Positions 34,541-42,879 of a stretch of DNA of 64,000 nt are shown one piece after another (position 1 is the stretch's first letter; each line of letters opens with the position of its first letter). Source of the stretch: Desulfotruncus arcticus DSM 17038 (GTDB taxonomy: Bacteria; Bacillota; Desulfotomaculia; Desulfotomaculales; Desulfallaceae); contig NZ_FOOX01000005.1 in the NCBI RefSeq assembly GCF_900113335.1, forward strand, positions 124,001-188,000, given 5' to 3'. The notes under the pieces are model-generated. The model was not told the DNA's origin. It searched no databases and was given only the letters and a program-made list of their open reading frames with translations. Made by a program: the position numbers and the translations under genes.

Positions 34541-36073
34541 CTAAATTCCCAGTATTGAATAAACTAATTTCATATTTAAATTTGAGCGCACATGATCAGC
34601 CAGGCGGTCGTAATCTCTTTGTCTTCTTTCGAGAGTACTGATTACTTGGCTGGATTGTTCTTCAATAATTCCTTTTTTCTGCTTTAGAACTTGGATCAAG
34701 TGCCTCCTAAACCCGTCGTTGTCAAAAATACCGTGCATATAAGTTCCCCAGACATTCCCATTTTGGGACACTGCCCCGTCCTTTACAGCGACTTGCAGGC
34801 CTGACCTTGTTTGGATGTTAAAGGCATGCCCCAGAGTTTCTCCTAGTTCCGTCCGGCCCATATGTATTTCATACCCGGTTAATTCGCCTGCATAACCGTT
34901 CAGGTACTCGCCTCCACCGTTAATTACCGCTGTAACCTGACTGGTTACTTTATCTTTGGCAAAAACCGTTTTCATTTCAAGTAAGCCCAAACCTGACAGT
35001 TGTGCAATATTTGATTCTGTCTTCTCGGGATCCAGCAGCTCGCTGCCCAGCATTTGAAAGCCGCCGCATATTCCAACCACAGGCGTGCCGCTTTTAGCCG
35101 CCCTGACAATTTCACCGGCAAGACCTGTTTCTTTAAGGTACAATAGATCCTCAATGGTGTTCTTACTTCCCGGAATGATAACCAAATCCGGACGGCCCAG
35201 CTCATTAACCCTGCGCACATAGCGCAACTCAACATCAACATCGGTCTCAAAAGGATCAAAATCCGTGAAATTAGACAGCCGGGGAAGCCGGATTACACAA
35301 ATTTGAATTTTATTATCATCGCCACCCGCACGGTATTTTTTTTCTTCCATTACCACGGAGTCTTCATCCTGTATGCGTAAATCAGTAAAAAACGGAATTA
35401 CACCCAGAACGGGAATTCCGGTTTTTTGTTCCAGAAAATCAATAGCAGGCTGAAAAATACCAACATCTCCTCTAAATTTATTGATAATTATTCCTTTTAC
35501 CCGTTCCCGGTCATCAGTACGTAGTAATTCAAGCGTCCCGACGACCGCCGCCAGAGCGCCACCCCGGTCTATATCTGCCACCAGAAGTACTGGAGCGTCA
35601 GCCTCACGGGCAACCCGCATATTTACAATTTCAGTATCATCAAGGTTGACCTCAGCCGGACTGCCTGCTCCCTCAATGACAACCACGTTGTATTCACGGC
35701 GCAGTTGGGCCAATGCTTTAGTTACAACTTCCCATAAACCCGACGCAACCTTACTATGATAACTTTGAGCAGAATAATTATCCAGCGGCCTTCCCAACAC
35801 TATTACCTGAGATGAGGAATTGCCGGTGGGCTTTAGCAATATCGGGTTCATATTTACCTCCGGCGCAATTCCCGCAGCTTCAGCCTGAACCACCTGAGCC
35901 CGCCCCATTTCACCACCATGGGCGGTTACATAAGAATTAAGGGCCATATTTTGTGATTTAAAGGGTGCAACTTTAAAACCATCCTGATAAAATATCCTAC
36001 ACAGTGCCGCAACCAAAATGCTTTTGCCGGCATGAGACGCCGTTCCTTGCACCATTATTGTATGAGCCAGCAT
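34541..36073 (-). CDS. cbiP: Cobyric acid synthase CbiP/CobQ
   Basis: A 510-residue amidotransferase: P-loop VQGTASHAGKSILVAALCR, FKSQNMALNSYVT, EGAGSPAEVNL, DIDRGGALAAVVGTL, and the glutaminase nucleophile VVGICGGFQMLG. It amidates four side chains of adenosylcobyrinate a,c-diamide. Its ATG overlaps the cobU stop by one base, so the two are coupled. Confidence 0.96.
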   Translation of the reverse strand: MLAHTIMVQGTASHAGKSILVAALCRIFYQDGFKVAPFKSQNMALNSYVTAHGGEMGRAQVVQAEAAGIAPEVNMNPILLKPTGNSSSQVIVLGRPLDNYSAQSYHSKVASGLWEVVTKALAQLRREYNVVVIEGAGSPAEVNLDDTEIVNMRVAREADAPVLLVADIDRGGALAAVVGTLELLRTDDRERVKGIIINKFRGDVGIFQPAIDFLEQKTGIPVLGVIPFFTDLRIQDEDSVVMEEKKYRAGGDDNKIQICVIRLPRLSNFTDFDPFETDVDVELRYVRRVNELGRPDLVIIPGSKNTIEDLLYLKETGLAGEIVRAAKSGTPVVGICGGFQMLGSELLDPEKTESNIAQLSGLGLLEMKTVFAKDKVTSQVTAVINGGGEYLNGYAGELTGYEIHMGRTELGETLGHAFNIQTRSGLQVAVKDGAVSQNGNVWGTYMHGIFDNDGFRRHLIQVLKQKKGIIEEQSSQVISTLERRQRDYDRLADHVRSNLNMKLVYSILGI

Positions 36074-36654
36074 TAAATTCCCTCCTGAAAAGCATTATGT
36101 AGGGCCAGCGACTTAATTTCCAAAGGAATCCCGGATATAACCAAAAAAACCTTGTCTGCCACAGCAGCCACATACTGGTTGACTCTTCCCGAGATGTCAC
36201 GGAAGAGCCTCCCAAGCTCATTGTCTGGAACCAAACCGTAGCCAACCTCATTGCTGACCATAATAAGTTTCAGCTTGTTGTCTTGGGCAGCTTGGATAAA
36301 ATTAGCAGCTTCTTGCATAATCCGCGTTTCCTTTGCCTCGGCTGATAATTCCTCCACAGTTTGATCAAGCAGCCAATTTGTGATCCAAATGGTCAAACAA
36401 TCTACTAAGACAACTGAACCTGGCTGCAGCTTAGTTAAAGCAGCGCCCAAACATTGTTTTTCCTCAACCGTCGACCAGTTTTCCGGCCTTCTTTCCCGGT
36501 GCAGTTTAACCCTTCTGGCCATTTCCTCATCCTGTACCCCGGCCGTAGCTATATAAACGACTTTGTTGGCCAAGTTTGAAGCATAACTTTCAGCAACAGC
36601 GCTTTTACCGCTCCTGGCGCCGCCGATTACCAATACTATCTCACATCCGGCCAA
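36073..36654 (-). CDS. cobU: Adenosylcobinamide kinase/guanylyltransferase CobU
   Basis: A 193-residue protein with P-loop VIGGARSGKSAVAESYA, RRVKLHRERRPENW containing the guanylylated His, and LVDCLTIWITN. It phosphorylates adenosylcobinamide and adds GMP. It is the first gene of the seven-gene cobalamin unit; the region before it holds GGGGACA hairpin repeats and no cobalamin riboswitch I can recognise. Confidence 0.95.
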   Translation of the reverse strand: MAGCEIVLVIGGARSGKSAVAESYASNLANKVVYIATAGVQDEEMARRVKLHRERRPENWSTVEEKQCLGAALTKLQPGSVVLVDCLTIWITNWLLDQTVEELSAEAKETRIMQEAANFIQAAQDNKLKLIMVSNEVGYGLVPDNELGRLFRDISGRVNQYVAAVADKVFLVISGIPLEIKSLALHNAFQEGI

Positions 36655-36720
36655 TAATTATCTCCCCCGATACTTGTTTATCTTCGCACAGCCTGGAAAA
36701 CCCCGCCCTCGCATAAGGAA

Positions 36721-36773
36721 AGGGGACACACCTGCTGAAGTTTGGGTATTTCTCTGGAGACAGGAATGTCCCC
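36721..36773. repeat. GGGGACA-type REP-like hairpin, copy 1
   Basis: AGGGGACACACCT and AGGAATGTCCCC form the ends of an imperfect inverted repeat, similar to copy 2 (36834-36885) in sequence and size. Confidence 0.7.
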
Positions 36774-36833
36774 AACTTATGGGGATTAACAGGCTGTAAG
36801 CTCGAAATAAATGCGACTAAGGTTTAGCGGTCA

Positions 36834-36885
36834 GGGGACACACCTCTGCTTATGGGTCCAAACTTTTGGGTCGAGGTATGTCCCC
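36834..36885. repeat. GGGGACA-type REP-like hairpin, copy 2
   Basis: GGGGACACACCT pairs with AGGTATGTCCCC with one mismatch. Hairpins of this GGGGACA...TGTCCCC kind are common dispersed intergenic repeats in Peptococcaceae-like genomes, sometimes linked with REP-associated transposases; no such gene is here. Confidence 0.72.
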
Positions 36886-36924
36886 AACGTATGGGTCAAA
36901 AACCCCACCTGAACCAAGTCTTCT

Positions 36925-37341
36925 TTATGGGAGGCCTAAAACTTCCTTTACTTTTTTTACCAGATCTTCTATTAAATGAGGCAAGGGTTCGGATTTTAAA
37001 CCAATTATGTTAACTCCTGAACGGGTAAGAGGAAGCAGCACCTTCGGTGCCGGACTGGCTGCAACAGCCTCGGCCATAGCAGGTGAAAGCTCGCCGGACA
37101 TGGCGTTGGGAAACATGATGCTTATGGGCCCGGTAATTAAATCCACCCGGGATACATTGTAAATGACAGCGTTCTCCCCTGTAGCACCTTCATTTGCCCC
37201 TGCACGCAGCATAACTGATGTAGCCAGGGCATTTGTCCCCAGAGCCAAAAATTCAAATCCATCCGGCAGCTCGCGCCTGAGCCTGTCCATTATATGCTTG
37301 CCAATCCCCCCGCCCTGTCCGTCAATGACGGCAATTTTCAT
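36925..37341 (-). CDS. DUF3842 family protein
   Basis: A 138-residue protein starting MKIAVIDGQGGGIGKHIMDR, a Rossmann-like nucleotide-binding start, with ALGTNALATSVMLRAGAN and a conserved end. This matches the DUF3842 family of clostridia, whose role is unknown. It lies between the coiled-coil protein and the cobalamin operon without close coupling to either. Confidence 0.82.
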   Translation of the reverse strand: MKIAVIDGQGGGIGKHIMDRLRRELPDGFEFLALGTNALATSVMLRAGANEGATGENAVIYNVSRVDLITGPISIMFPNAMSGELSPAMAEAVAASPAPKVLLPLTRSGVNIIGLKSEPLPHLIEDLVKKVKEVLGLP

Positions 37342-37403
37342 TTGATCAACACCTCAAAAGCATTATACCACATTTCGTAAAAAACGCGCGCTTAATCAGT
37401 TTC

Positions 37404-37433
37404 ACAAAAAAAGACCCCACAAAAGGGTCTTAG
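37404..37433 (-). terminator. Terminator of the small coiled-coil gene
   Basis: AAGACCC, loop of seven, GGGTCTT then TTTTT on the minus strand, directly after the stop at 37436. Confidence 0.9.
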
Positions 37434-37435
37434 AA

Positions 37436-37702
37436 TTAATTTGAACCGGACTGTCTATCCAGTCTGGTCTGCAATTCAACTATTTGTTTATTTTTCTTCA
37501 GCAGCCATCTGGCATACTTGTAATTGTCCTTGTGCAATTTGCGGTTTTCCTTTTCCAGCTTGGTTAGAAAAAATGTTTTTTCTCTCTCAACCTTTTCTAC
37601 CAGATTCATTAAAACTCTCCGGCTGAGCCGGAGCTGATCTACTTTTTCTTCAAGCTCCTGAATCCTACGCTGGAAGTATTCCATATCCGAAGAATCCGCC
37701 AT
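37436..37702 (-). CDS. Small coiled-coil protein, function unknown
   Basis: An 88-residue, highly charged helical protein (FQRRIQELEEKVDQLRLSRR, EREKTFFLTKLEKENRKLHK). The frame is open to 37786, almost touching the aminotransferase stop; the longer N-terminus (METPLAIENVYL) is possible, but ATG 37702 with AGGGTGGTG before it looks better placed. Probably cotranscribed with the aminotransferase. No function can be read. Confidence 0.65.
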   Translation of the reverse strand: MADSSDMEYFQRRIQELEEKVDQLRLSRRVLMNLVEKVEREKTFFLTKLEKENRKLHKDNYKYARWLLKKNKQIVELQTRLDRQSGSN

Positions 37703-37789
37703 CGCACCACCACCCTGACTGATTTTTTTTATTATATGTCCGGTGGCGCGTAAATAGACATTTTCAATTGCCAGGGGTGTCTCCATTCC

Positions 37790-38947
37790 TTAGAGAAAAC
37801 GGCCGATTCGGTTAACCGCCTCCTGCAGTACATGGTCCTTCTGAACCAATGCTATCCGCACATAGCCTTCCCCCTGGGCACCGAATGCTGTTCCGGGTAT
37901 CACCATCACACCCGTACGGTGCAGCAGTTCCATGGCAAATTCCCGGGAGGAAGCGTACCCTTGGGGTATGGGCGCCCAAACAAACATGGAAGCTTTGGGT
38001 TTGGGCATATCCCAGCCCAGCGCGACAAGCCCGTCAACCAGAATATCCCTCCGTCTGCTATAGTTTTGGGCGTTTTTCTTTACATTTTCCTGCGGCCCTT
38101 CCAGTGCTGCTATTCCCGCCTCTTGCACAACATTAAACACACCGTAATCAATATTTGATTTAATGCGGGCTAGGGCTTCCAACACGGTGGCATTGCCCAG
38201 GGCAAAACCAATCCTGCAACCTGCCATATTATACGTTTTAGAAAGTGAGTAAAACTCTATGCCCACATCCCGGGCCCCCGGAGTTTCTAAAAAACTAACT
38301 GGTTTATAGCCGTCAAAAGCAAGTTCACAATAGGCGATGTCATGGCAAACCAGGATATCATATTCTTTGGCGAATTGCACCAGACGGCTGAAAAACTCTC
38401 TATCTGCCGACGCTGCAACCGGGTTATTGGGGTAATTAACCCACATTAGCTTGGCCTTCCGGGCTACATCAGCAGGTATTGCACCCAAGTCAGGCAAATA
38501 ATTATGCCCCTCCAACAGAGGCATGGGATAAATAACGCCTTCAGCAAGTAAGATACTGCAGGCATAAATAGGATATCCCGGGTCAGGGATAAGCGCCGTA
38601 TCACCGGGATTAATATAGGCCAGCGCTATATGGGCCAAACCATCCTGGGAACCCATTAAGACCAGCACCTCTGTAACCGGATCAAGCTCGACCCCAAACC
38701 TTTTTTGGTACCACGCTGCCATAGCCCGGCGAAGTTCAATCTTGCCCTCCAATGGATAACGGTAGTTGCCCGGGTTGTCAAGGGCCCTGTGCATAGCTTC
38801 TATGATATGCGGTGCGGGAGGTTGATCGGGACTTCCAACACCCAAATTAATTACCTCAATTCCTTTTTGCTCCACTTGGCGCTTGATTACTTCCAGTTCA
38901 TTAAAAATAGCCGAATCCAATCCTCTGATTCGATTAGACACATACAA
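37790..38947 (-). CDS. dapL: Class I aminotransferase, probable LL-diaminopimelate aminotransferase
   Basis: A 385-residue fold-type I aminotransferase: INLGVGSPDQPPAPHIIEAM, NYRYPLEGKIELRRAMAAWY, NYPNNPVAAS, and the lysine motif YSLSKTYNMAGCRIGFALG. The pattern fits the DapL2/AlaA-like group common in clostridia, which make LL-DAP directly from tetrahydrodipicolinate. That fits the dapA/dapB operon at the other end of the window, with no dapD/dapE seen. A TTG at 38947, six bases after GGGAGTG, seems the best start; a GTG at 38962 is the alternative. Substrate not proven. Confidence 0.75.
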   Translation of the reverse strand: MYVSNRIRGLDSAIFNELEVIKRQVEQKGIEVINLGVGSPDQPPAPHIIEAMHRALDNPGNYRYPLEGKIELRRAMAAWYQKRFGVELDPVTEVLVLMGSQDGLAHIALAYINPGDTALIPDPGYPIYACSILLAEGVIYPMPLLEGHNYLPDLGAIPADVARKAKLMWVNYPNNPVAASADREFFSRLVQFAKEYDILVCHDIAYCELAFDGYKPVSFLETPGARDVGIEFYSLSKTYNMAGCRIGFALGNATVLEALARIKSNIDYGVFNVVQEAGIAALEGPQENVKKNAQNYSRRRDILVDGLVALGWDMPKPKASMFVWAPIPQGYASSREFAMELLHRTGVMVIPGTAFGAQGEGYVRIALVQKDHVLQEAVNRIGRFL

Positions 38948-38984
38948 TACTATCACTCCCACTAATAAATCTTACAATAGTATT

Positions 38985-39064
38985 CAGAATTCAGGAGTTA
39001 AAACACAAGGAAACGGCACTTCTTTATTTTTTCTTCTGACTCCTGAATTCTGTCTCCTGACTCC
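38985..39064. repeat. ATTCAGGAGT palindromic repeat element
   Basis: CAGAATTCAGGAGT (38985-38998) has a perfect 14-base inverted partner at 39039-39052, followed by another TCTCCTGACTCCT block. Such CAGGAGTCAG-type repeats are dispersed in this kind of genome; a related element is at 47055-47133. Confidence 0.8.
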
Positions 39065-39065
39065 T

Positions 39066-39902
39066 TTATATTAATTCCGCCTGATTTTTAGATGCTGTAT
39101 ATCTTATTTCATTGACCGTTTCATAGGGTACAACGGATTCTCCCAGCTTACCATGGTTTGTCACGCCCAGGCCATGAAAATCCGACCCTCCGGAAACAAT
39201 CAGGTTATGTTCACGGCAAATTTTTAGATACATTTTTTCCATATCCCTGTTATGCTGAGGATGGTATACCTCAATACCCTGCAACCCACCCTCGATCAAG
39301 CACCTGACCAATTTTTCATCACAGGAAATACCCGGGTGTGCCAGTACCGGTACTCCCCCCGCTTCTTTAATTAAACTAATCATTTCCAAGGGGTGGTATT
39401 TCATTCTTGGCTCATAGGCCGGCCTTCCTATGCCAATATATTTTTCAAATGCCTCTGCAACACTGTTGACTTTTCCCTCTGCCAGCAACACCTTGGCAAT
39501 ATGAGGCCTGCCAATTGATCCGGCGCCAGCAAGCTCCATAACCTGATTTATTTCAATATTGATATCCAGATGCCGCAACTTGCTGATAATTTTGCGGGCA
39601 CGGCTGAGCCTGGCATTTTGAAAAGCAATAAGGTGCTTTTTAAAGTTTGAATTTTCCTGATTAATGCAATAGCCCAGGATGTGAACTTCCATACCGTCAC
39701 ATTCAGTGCTCAACTCAACTCCACTCAACAAATCCACGCCATTAAGTTCTGCTTCCACCCTGGCTGTATCCACGCCGTCCATCGTATCGTGATCCGTAAT
39801 TGCAATACAACGAAGGTTAATCCGTGCCGCATATTGAACTACTTCCACGGGGGAACTGGCACCGTCTGATACATTTGTATGAACATGCAAATCCGCAAAC
39901 AT
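39066..39902 (-). CDS. PHP-domain phosphoesterase (YciV/TrpH-like)
   Basis: A 278-residue PHP protein: FADLHVHTNVSDG (first metal site), AITDHDTMDGV, GVELSTE, VLAHPG and SGGSDFHG, all metal-binding motifs of the polymerase-histidinol phosphatase fold. Related enzymes remove 3'-phosphate from nucleoside bisphosphates or trim RNA 5' ends. ATG 39902 after AGGTGATTAC is preferred over 39923. Cytoplasmic. Confidence 0.88.
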   Translation of the reverse strand: MFADLHVHTNVSDGASSPVEVVQYAARINLRCIAITDHDTMDGVDTARVEAELNGVDLLSGVELSTECDGMEVHILGYCINQENSNFKKHLIAFQNARLSRARKIISKLRHLDINIEINQVMELAGAGSIGRPHIAKVLLAEGKVNSVAEAFEKYIGIGRPAYEPRMKYHPLEMISLIKEAGGVPVLAHPGISCDEKLVRCLIEGGLQGIEVYHPQHNRDMEKMYLKICREHNLIVSGGSDFHGLGVTNHGKLGESVVPYETVNEIRYTASKNQAELI

Positions 39903-39986
39903 GTAATCACCTGCCCCCATCAAACCCTAGCTTAATTATAAATACTATTTTATCAAAAATTCTTCCATCCTGTTGGCTCTAAAAAA

Positions 39987-40934
39987 TTATTTAATAACTT
40001 GTTTCAGCAGCCGTATCCAGTTGCCTCCCATTATATCAGAAATATCATCATTGCTGTAACCTCGTTTTAAAAGCGCTTCAGCTATAACCGGTATACAAGT
40101 TACATCTTCAAGACCCGGCGCCGGTATCTCCATACCGTCAAAATCACTGCCCAAACCAATACACTTAGTCCCGGCAATTGATGCTATGTGATCCACGTGG
40201 CGCAGAAAAGTATCAAGTCCCGGCTGTTTATCGTCTATAAATTCAGGCACCAAGGTCAGTCCCATTAAACCACCCGTTTTAGCCAAATATTTGATTTGTT
40301 TGTCGTCAAGATTTCTGGGGTGATCGCAAATGAAGCGGCAATTGGCATGTGTAGCAGCAAAAGGTTGATCCGACGTCTCAGCCACATGCCAAAAACCATT
40401 TTGGGATAAATGTGCCACGTCAATCAACATACCAAGGTTATTCATTTCCCGCACTACCGAACGTCCGAACTTACTTAACCCGCCACCCGCATCTCCTTCC
40501 CCAACACCGTCTCCCAGCTCATTACGCGCATTCCAGGTTAAAGTCAAAGAACGGACGCCCAACCGGTATAGCATACGTAAAACTGCCAGGTCACCGGATA
40601 CACATTCACCGCCTTCAATTGAAAGAACTGCGGCAATTTTACCGTCACCGGTGATACGAAGAATGTCCTCCCCGCTTAACGCATGCTCAATAATTTCACA
40701 GTTTTGATTTAACTCACCGTAAAACTTATCAATATAATAGAGGCACTTTTTTAAAGCCATCTCTCTATCTTTAGGATTGATAAATATTGCGAATAGCTGA
40801 ACGTTTATACCGGTTGAACGCATCCGGGGCAAATCCAATTGGCCGGCCTGTGCATATTCTCCAAGAATACGATTCTGAGACTCTAAAGCTGTCAGAGTGT
40901 CGCAATGGCCATCAACCACCAGGCTATACCTCAT
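39987..40934 (-). CDS. Membrane-type dipeptidase (M19 family)
   Basis: A 315-residue zinc dipeptidase-like protein: VVDGHCDTLTAL (zinc His/Asp), SIEGGECV (bridging Glu), LIDVAHLSQNGF, FAATHANCRFICDHPRNL and CIGLGSDFDGME. The set is complete for the M19/renal dipeptidase family. No signal peptide, so cytoplasmic. ATG 40934 follows GGAGGTGGATATC. In other clostridia it also sits near spoVS. Confidence 0.93.
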   Translation of the reverse strand: MRYSLVVDGHCDTLTALESQNRILGEYAQAGQLDLPRMRSTGINVQLFAIFINPKDREMALKKCLYYIDKFYGELNQNCEIIEHALSGEDILRITGDGKIAAVLSIEGGECVSGDLAVLRMLYRLGVRSLTLTWNARNELGDGVGEGDAGGGLSKFGRSVVREMNNLGMLIDVAHLSQNGFWHVAETSDQPFAATHANCRFICDHPRNLDDKQIKYLAKTGGLMGLTLVPEFIDDKQPGLDTFLRHVDHIASIAGTKCIGLGSDFDGMEIPAPGLEDVTCIPVIAEALLKRGYSNDDISDIMGGNWIRLLKQVIK

Positions 40935-40953
40935 GATATCCACCTCCAAAATT

Positions 40954-40988
40954 AAAAAACCCGCTTATCCACGTTGGAATAAACAGGC
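40954..40988 (-). terminator. Terminator of spoVS
   Basis: On the minus strand CCTGTTTATTCC pairs (with G-U pairs) to GGATAAGCGGG and is followed by TTTTTT. It lies between spoVS and the dipeptidase. Confidence 0.7.
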
Positions 40989-41014
40989 TTCTATACTAAT
41001 CAATTAAAAAAGAC

Positions 41015-41275
41015 TTATCGGGGTTCGACTATCAACTTGATTGCTGTTCTCTCTTCTCCATCGATAATTATGTCTGTAAAAGCTGGAATACAAATTAGAT
41101 CTACTCCACTGGGCGCAACAAATCCCCTGGCGATAGCAACTGCTTTAATTGCCTGGTTTAAAGCCCCTGCACCAATGGCTTGAAGTTCGGCACAGCCTCT
41201 TTCCCTCAGTACTCCAGCAAGGGCGCCGGCTACAGAATTTGGATTGGATTTTGCTGAAACTTTTAACACTTCCAT
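41015..41275 (-). CDS. spoVS: Stage V sporulation protein S
   Basis: An 86-residue Alba-fold protein with the near-invariant SpoVS sequence: EVLKVSAKSNPNSVAGALAG, AIGAGALNQAIKAVAIARGF, DLICIPAFTDIIIDGEERTA. It promotes late sporulation stages. It follows ymdB as in Bacillus. GGAGGTTCGATG-like start region. Confidence 0.98.
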   Translation of the reverse strand: MEVLKVSAKSNPNSVAGALAGVLRERGCAELQAIGAGALNQAIKAVAIARGFVAPSGVDLICIPAFTDIIIDGEERTAIKLIVEPR

Positions 41276-41372
41276 TCATCGAACCTCCTTCTTATCTGGA
41301 AAGACTGCTCCATATATCCCTTAAATAGATATATTCTCCAATTCATTTAAGATTCCTTTTAATTAAAAAATT

Positions 41373-42155
41373 TTATTCAAAATTTTGTATTCTGGTTATA
41401 TTTTCAGCAATGCCCGTTTCTTCATCAATATCAATTCTAACCGCGTTAAACTGGTATAAACCGGCAGCAACCTCAAACTTTCTGGGCATCTGAGTTAAAA
41501 ACTTTTCAATAACCAATTCTTTTTTTACTCCAATAACAGATTCATAAGGCCCCGTCATGCCTACATCAGTGATGTAGGCCGTGCCGCCGGGCAAAATGCG
41601 TTCATCAGCAGTTTGCACATGAGTATGTGTACCGCAAAAAGCTGATATAGCATTATCAAGATAGTAAGCCAGAGCTATTTTCTCAGAGGTTGCCTCAGCA
41701 TGAAAATCAAGCAGTATTATATTGCATTTTTCTTTTAGTAATGGCAGTATTGCGCCGGCACTTTGGAATGGACAATCAAGTTCAGGCATAAAAATCCTGC
41801 CTGACAAATTAAATACGCCAATTCTAACATTATTATTAACATTATAAATACCATACCCTTTGCCGGGTGTACCGGGCGGGTAGTTGGCAGGCCTAATCAA
41901 CCGGATTTCGTTATCTATAAAATTAATTATTTCTTTTTTATTCCAAACATGGTTACCCATTGTTATAACATTAATTCCACAAGCAAAAAGCTCCCTGGCA
42001 ATTTCTCTGGTTATGCCATTGCCTCCGGCCGCATTTTCCCCGTTGGCAATAACAAAATCAATGCTTTGCTCCTGCACCAGTCCCGGCAGATTATCTTTGA
42101 CAGCGCGTCGCCCTGGACGTCCTACAATATCTCCGATCATTAATAAACGTATCAA
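41373..42155 (-). CDS. ymdB: YmdB-type metallophosphoesterase (2',3'-cAMP phosphodiesterase family)
   Basis: A 260-residue phosphoesterase: MIGDIVGRPGRRAV, NGENAAGGNGIT, MGNHVWNKKEI, LLDFHAEATSEK and GTHTHVQTADE, the complete metal-binding set of the YmdB family. In Bacillus it affects biofilm and motility gene expression and sits beside rny, as here. The frame opens with a GTG at 42167, but TTG 42155 with AGGTGG seven bases before is likelier. Confidence 0.92.
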   Translation of the reverse strand: MIRLLMIGDIVGRPGRRAVKDNLPGLVQEQSIDFVIANGENAAGGNGITREIARELFACGINVITMGNHVWNKKEIINFIDNEIRLIRPANYPPGTPGKGYGIYNVNNNVRIGVFNLSGRIFMPELDCPFQSAGAILPLLKEKCNIILLDFHAEATSEKIALAYYLDNAISAFCGTHTHVQTADERILPGGTAYITDVGMTGPYESVIGVKKELVIEKFLTQMPRKFEVAAGLYQFNAVRIDIDEETGIAENITRIQNFE

Positions 42156-42167
42156 AGCCAAAACCAC

Positions 42168-42686
42168 CTATTTATTAAAAACAAGTACCTTTCCCTCTTC
42201 CCTGAAAGCATAAAGATATTTGTCGTTTTCAGAGCCTTTGACACTCTCCAGCATATGGTCGATTATCTCTTCCTGCATCAACATTTCTTCTTCTATTAAC
42301 GCATCATTCAAGTCAAGCACTAAATTCCTTTGCCAATATTGGTAAAATACTTGAACCACCAGCGCAATCTCTTCCTGAACCAGGGTACTGACATCTCTTT
42401 TGATTTCAAACAATGTTAAATTGTCGCAGACCTCATATGAAATATCAATGATACTGGCATCCTTGCCCTCAAGATAATTGAAGGACTGAATGCAATCCAT
42501 AAGATAGATATTAAATTCATTGAGTTCTTTTTCTTCAGCTACGCGAGAGCAAATAAAACTAAACCGGATCATCTGTTCCCACGGGTCGAAATTTACGGCG
42601 GATACTTCGGGGTAGCGGACAAGTATGGATATTAAAAGTCCCATACTGTCGGTTACGTCATCTCCACCCTTATATTTGCCCCGCAA
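42168..42686 (-). CDS. Conserved hypothetical protein between rny and ymdB
   Basis: A 172-residue acidic protein (LISILVRYPEVSAVNFDPWE, FIEEEMLMQEEI-like IEEEMLMQEEIIDHML). No motif I recognise. Start is a TTG at 42686 placed six bases after AGGTAGGTGG. It ends on the edge of ymdB, so the two are coupled. Position suggests a part in RNA turnover or sporulation, but there is no direct evidence. Confidence 0.7.
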   Translation of the reverse strand: MRGKYKGGDDVTDSMGLLISILVRYPEVSAVNFDPWEQMIRFSFICSRVAEEKELNEFNIYLMDCIQSFNYLEGKDASIIDISYEVCDNLTLFEIKRDVSTLVQEEIALVVQVFYQYWQRNLVLDLNDALIEEEMLMQEEIIDHMLESVKGSENDKYLYAFREEGKVLVFNK

Positions 42687-42801
42687 ACGAATCCACCTAC
42701 CTTTCGGCTCCTTCGATTATGTAATCTAATAAGTCTTCTTGATTATCGTTTATATTCCTGCATTGACCTTATTCAATTTCTCATAAAAATTATTCCAAAT
42801 T

Positions 42802-42870
42802 AAAAAACGATCTCCTGAATCAACACCTTTTAGGCGGCAGCCAAAACCGGTGTTTATCCAAAGAGATCGC
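42802..42870 (-). terminator. Terminator of rny
   Basis: GCGATCTC ... AAACACC and GGTGTT ... GAGATCG form a long two-part stem on the minus strand, followed by TTTTTT. Confidence 0.88.
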
Positions 42871-42879
42871 CTGTTTTTC

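Larger units (their letters stand above)
36655..36924. other. 270-base region before cobU with two repeat hairpins
   Basis: Non-coding. It holds two related hairpin elements (36721-36773, 36834-36885) separated by about 60 bases. No B12-box-like motif (GCCACTG) was found on either strand. Confidence 0.6.

Noticed and set aside
36655-36924. Cobalamin riboswitch upstream of cobU
   Set aside because: No B12 box or related conserved core could be found on either strand; the visible hairpins are repeat elements.
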